From: Verrucomicrobiota bacterium
Lineage (GTDB): Bacteria; Verrucomicrobiota; Verrucomicrobiia; Limisphaerales; J093
Reading direction: 5' to 3'
Assembly: GCA_016716505.1 (NCBI GenBank)
Contig: JADJWF010000001.1
Location: 558,001 to 622,000, forward strand
Length of the DNA stretch: 64,000 nucleotides
The notes under the pieces were generated by a model, which made no database searches, was not told the DNA's origin, and was given only the letters and a program-made list of their open reading frames with translations. Below are positions 61,301-64,000 of the stretch, in pieces (within the stretch, counting starts at the first letter, position 1; the number at the start of each line of letters is the position of its first letter). A program made the translations under genes and the position numbers.

Positions 61301-64000
61301 TCAGTGTTCCCGCGTGTCGTCGGGATGGCCCACGCGTATGATGACCCCGCTCCGGATCGCGCTGCCACCGGCATTGAGCAGGTACCCGGCGTCCAGCGCC
61401 TTGTCTATCCGCAGCTTCGCCTCTTCGAGGTGTGCCTTAGTGTAGGCGTCCAGACCGGCCAGTTGCAGCGCTTGGCCCAAGCGGCCACTGAGGCCGCGGA
61501 GGTGCATCAAGGCCAGCGTAGCGATGGGTTTATGGGCCGCCTGGCCCCACGTACTGGGCAGGCTCAGGTCAATGAGTCGTTCGACGTACTCGCGTTGCAG
61601 GTTTCGCCGCAGGCTCGAGATCATCGGCGCGCGTTCGGTGAAGGTCCCGGCCGGTTTGTCCAGTTCCGACCAGATTTCTGCTTCCAACGCCCGCAACACC
61701 TCGGGGATGGTGATCATGTCTTCGTTGGCGGGGGTGAGCAGTTCGTTGTCGTACACGCGCCCCAGGACGCCCGGATTCATCAGGCGGGTGAGCACCAGCG
61801 ATTGCACGCCCATGATTCGGTCATGAATGGGCCAGGTGGCATCCGCCATGACGCTGGCCTGGTTGTCCCACCATTTATCAATCGTCATCCGCCGAAGCAG
61901 GTCAGGGGTCAGGCCAAAGGCCTCGTCGCGGAAGGTGTTCACGAGCACAAACTGAAGTGCGTCGCGCTGGTCCTGAACGGGAACGACCGCGATGGGAGCA
62001 CGGTTGCCGGGGTCGCCTTTTTTGTCGCGGTTCACAAACGCGCCACCGAGCCAGCCCGACATCATGCCCACGGCGCGGGTTTGCAGCCCGAGGGTCATTT
62101 CGTAGCCGTACCGGGCCCGGGCCCAGCTCTGGCCCTCCTTGACGAACTTCTCGATCAGACGTTCCCGATGATAGCGGGCGAGCTCCATCTGCTTCCTCGC
62201 GTACGCAATCGGATCGGCCGCGAAGTCGTAACGCCGCGCCAGCGGGTCCGGCCCCATCGTGTCTTCGTCGGTCGCGTAGGTCAGTTCGGGCTCGGAGGCC
62301 CGGCTGAGGACGGGTTTGAGGTTGTCGGCAAATGAGTATCCGTACTCGATGGCCCAGAAGTCGTAGGGGCCGATGTCAATCATCCCGTAGTCGCCCTGCT
62401 TGTCTTTGTCTTCCCAGGCAAAGATGTTGACCGGCAGATAATCCATCACCGAACCGGCGAAGGGTTTCTTCCCCTTGAAGTCGGGACTATTGATCTGTTC
62501 GAGGGTGTAGATGCTTGAGGCGCGGAAGTTGTGGCGGAGCCCGAGCGTGTGTCCCACCTCATGCGCCACCAGGTCGGCGATCAGTGGGCCGATGAACCAC
62601 TCGGGTACCCCGTCGAGCATCGCGTCCTTTGGTTCTTCCTTCTTCTTGGGTTCCTCCTTTTTCGGCTCGTCCTTTTTCTCCCCTTCCTTGGCGCCGCCTT
62701 CGCCTTCGGCAGCGGTCAGCAGGTCGGTAGTCAACTCGAACGTGGCGCGCATGATGGCCAAATCCATCGCGCGGCAATCAGCGGCGCGGCACAGGCCGTT
62801 GAACTGGCTGGTGCGCCCGGCCAGTCCGTCGAACTCACTGCTCCCGGCCAGGTGGCCGCTGGCGGCGGCCGCGGGGTGGCCTCCGTAGAGTTGCGGGCCC
62901 CGCTGAAGGAGGTCGGTGAGGATCGCCTCGCGGCTGGCCGGCGGGGCCAGGCGCACGCGCGGGTCCCACTGGGGCCGGCTTTGCAGCCACGCCATCGTGT
63001 CGGCGCTCATGCCTTCCATTGCGAACTGGGGAATCGTCTCGTTGAACTGGCGCCAGTAGTGACGAATCCATCCGTCGGTGAGGATGATGTCGGCGTCGAG
63101 AATCTGGCCGGTCATCGGGTCCACGCGGCTGGGACCGATGGCCGTGCCGACATTGTTGTTGAGCCAGCGGACGAAGTTGTACCGCACGTCCTCGGGATCC
63201 TTCTCCATGTGGGCGCCGGTGGCGGCGTCCTGGTAATAGACTTCGATTGCGTTCGCGAGGCCGACCTTCTCGAACGCCTTGTTCCACATCAGCACTCCCT
63301 CCCGCACCCAGCGGCGATAGCGAATCGGCGTGGTGGATTCGATGTAGAAGACGATCGGATTTTTCGGCGGACTGACCTTGAGACTGGGATCGGCCTTTTC
63401 GAGGTGCCAGCGGTTGATGTAGCGGACCCGGTTTTCCTCCGCCTGGTATTTCCCCAAATCCGCGTAAGTGGTGGTGAAGTAGCCCACCCGCTCGTCCGCT
63501 ACGCGGGGCTTGTAGGCCGGGTTGGGGGTGATTTCGCTGATCGAGTAGTGCAACGTCTTCAACACGCCATCCCGCATGGGCAGCGTGAACGCCAGTTCGA
63601 CGTTGGATGGAAACGCCTTGGCGGTCTTGATCGTGGCGAGTTGCGTTCGGGCGCCGTTGACCATCGGCCCGAAGAACTTCGCCGCCTCCCCCACCAGCAG
63701 AGCGTCCATGTCAATCACCGGCCCCCAGCCCGGCACCAGAGCCAGGATCGGTACGTCCACGATGACCCGGTCCGTGAACAGCCGCTGGACGCTGGCGCGC
63801 GATTCCGCCTCGCCCGTCGAGCGCACATCGAGATTCGGCGTTAACAGGACCATCCGTTTGTCATTCCGCGCCCAGTACACGTACAGGTCGCCCGCCTGCA
63901 GGCCGGCGTACTCCTCGCCGCTGGCGACCGTCATCGCGATGAAAAACTTTTTCTGGGCGAATTTTTCCGGGAAGACGGCAAGCATCTGGTTGTCCTTCCG
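61301..64000 (-). CDS. Metzincin-type zinc metalloprotease (DUF5117-like), 5'-truncated by window end
   Basis: The frame is open to the window end; the codons before ATG 63985 read RKDNQ, so the true start is outside. It has HEVGHTLGLRHN (HExxHxxGxxH zinc site, about residue 475 from 63985) and a Met-turn SVMDYLPVN, the metzincin pattern. Strands before it (YFTTTYADLGKYQAEENRVRYINRW; PIVFYIESTTP) match the DUF5117 zinc-dependent metalloprotease family. A ~30-residue Glu/Lys/Pro-rich linker (EKKDEPKKEEPKKKEEPK, ~425-455) precedes the zinc site. It is probably exported; substrate unknown. Confidence 0.88.
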   Translation of the reverse strand, partial: RKDNQMLAVFPEKFAQKKFFIAMTVASGEEYAGLQAGDLYVYWARNDKRMVLLTPNLDVRSTGEAESRASVQRLFTDRVIVDVPILALVPGWGPVIDMDALLVGEAAKFFGPMVNGARTQLATIKTAKAFPSNVELAFTLPMRDGVLKTLHYSISEITPNPAYKPRVADERVGYFTTTYADLGKYQAEENRVRYINRWHLEKADPSLKVSPPKNPIVFYIESTTPIRYRRWVREGVLMWNKAFEKVGLANAIEVYYQDAATGAHMEKDPEDVRYNFVRWLNNNVGTAIGPSRVDPMTGQILDADIILTDGWIRHYWRQFNETIPQFAMEGMSADTMAWLQSRPQWDPRVRLAPPASREAILTDLLQRGPQLYGGHPAAAASGHLAGSSEFDGLAGRTSQFNGLCRAADCRAMDLAIMRATFELTTDLLTAAEGEGGAKEGEKKDEPKKEEPKKKEEPKDAMLDGVPEWFIGPLIADLVAHEVGHTLGLRHNFRASSIYTLEQINSPDFKGKKPFAGSVMDYLPVNIFAWEDKDKQGDYGMIDIGPYDFWAIEYGYSFADNLKPVLSRASEPELTYATDEDTMGPDPLARRYDFAADPIAYARKQMELARYHRERLIEKFVKEGQSWARARYGYEMTLGLQTRAVGMMSGWLGGAFVNRDKKGDPGNRAPIAVVPVQDQRDALQFVLVNTFRDEAFGLTPDLLRRMTIDKWWDNQASVMADATWPIHDRIMGVQSLVLTRLMNPGVLGRVYDNELLTPANEDMITIPEVLRALEAEIWSELDKPAGTFTERAPMISSLRRNLQREYVERLIDLSLPSTWGQAAHKPIATLALMHLRGLSGRLGQALQLAGLDAYTKAHLEEAKLRIDKALDAGYLLNAGGSAIRSGVIIRVGHPDDTREH

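Overview
The window looks like a high-GC chromosome segment from the Verrucomicrobiota, most likely the Limisphaerales/Pedosphaera-type lineage. The grounds are a PEP-CTERM tail, very large secreted PA14/LamG and FG-GAP/ASPIC-UnbV proteins, ThuA and DUF6263 proteins, a C-terminus ending in FYRLKR, an EF-Tu with a divergent switch I, and no rpmD (L30) in the spc region. This placement is inference from gene content; no tree was built. I see no rRNA, CRISPR array, insertion sequence or prophage.

Region 1 (1-24 kb, accessory). A 5'-truncated Gfo/Idh/MocA oxidoreductase is followed by a DUF6132 membrane microprotein and a TolC / lipoprotein adaptor / RND permease efflux operon. Next come an SGNH-hydrolase protein with TPRs, a 1244-aa secreted PA14/Ig/LamG/ThuA-like protein ending at a clear intrinsic terminator, and a ~1250-aa FG-GAP protein with two ASPIC/UnbV domains. 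On the minus strand lie a 914-aa secreted protein of unknown function and a ThuA-domain protein. A DUF6263 protein faces a dihydrodipicolinate-synthase-family gene that carries a single-base frameshift just before its catalytic lysine.

Region 2 (23.5-25.3 kb). mazG and proB are translationally coupled by an ATGA overlap on the minus strand.

Region 3 (25.4-56.7 kb, core information processing, all plus strand). A strong promoter and a hairpin/U-tract leader precede tRNA-Thr(GGT)-tuf-tRNA-Trp(CCA)-tRNA-Ser(TGA)-secE-nusG-rplK-rplA-rplJ-rplL-rpoB-rpoC. This runs on into rpsL-rpsG-fusA-rpsJ-rplC-rplD-rplW-rplB-rpsS-rplV-rpsC-rplP-rpmC-rpsQ-rplN-rplX-rplE-rpsN-rpsH-rplF-rplR-rpsE-rplO-secY-map-rpmJ-rpsM-rpsK-rpsD-rpoA-rplQ. 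It joins the tuf/sec, rif, str, S10, spc and alpha clusters in about 31 kb. Candidate RNA controls lie in the tRNA-Thr leader, the rplJ-rplL spacer, the rplL-rpoB spacer and the map-rpmJ spacer. rpmD, adk and infA are missing from their usual places, and tuf is not between fusA and rpsJ.

Region 4 (56.7-64 kb). A coiled-coil zinc-ribbon protein is followed by an HtrA/DegP-type protease, an RlmI-like 23S rRNA methyltransferase, a 5'-truncated PEP-CTERM remnant, and a large metzincin-type metalloprotease cut by the window end.

No convincing new defence or mobile system was found. The points most worth following up are the frameshifted lyase, the divergent EF-Tu, the tRNA-Ser/secE junction, the leader hairpins, the N-terminal extension on S11, and the multidomain secreted proteins.
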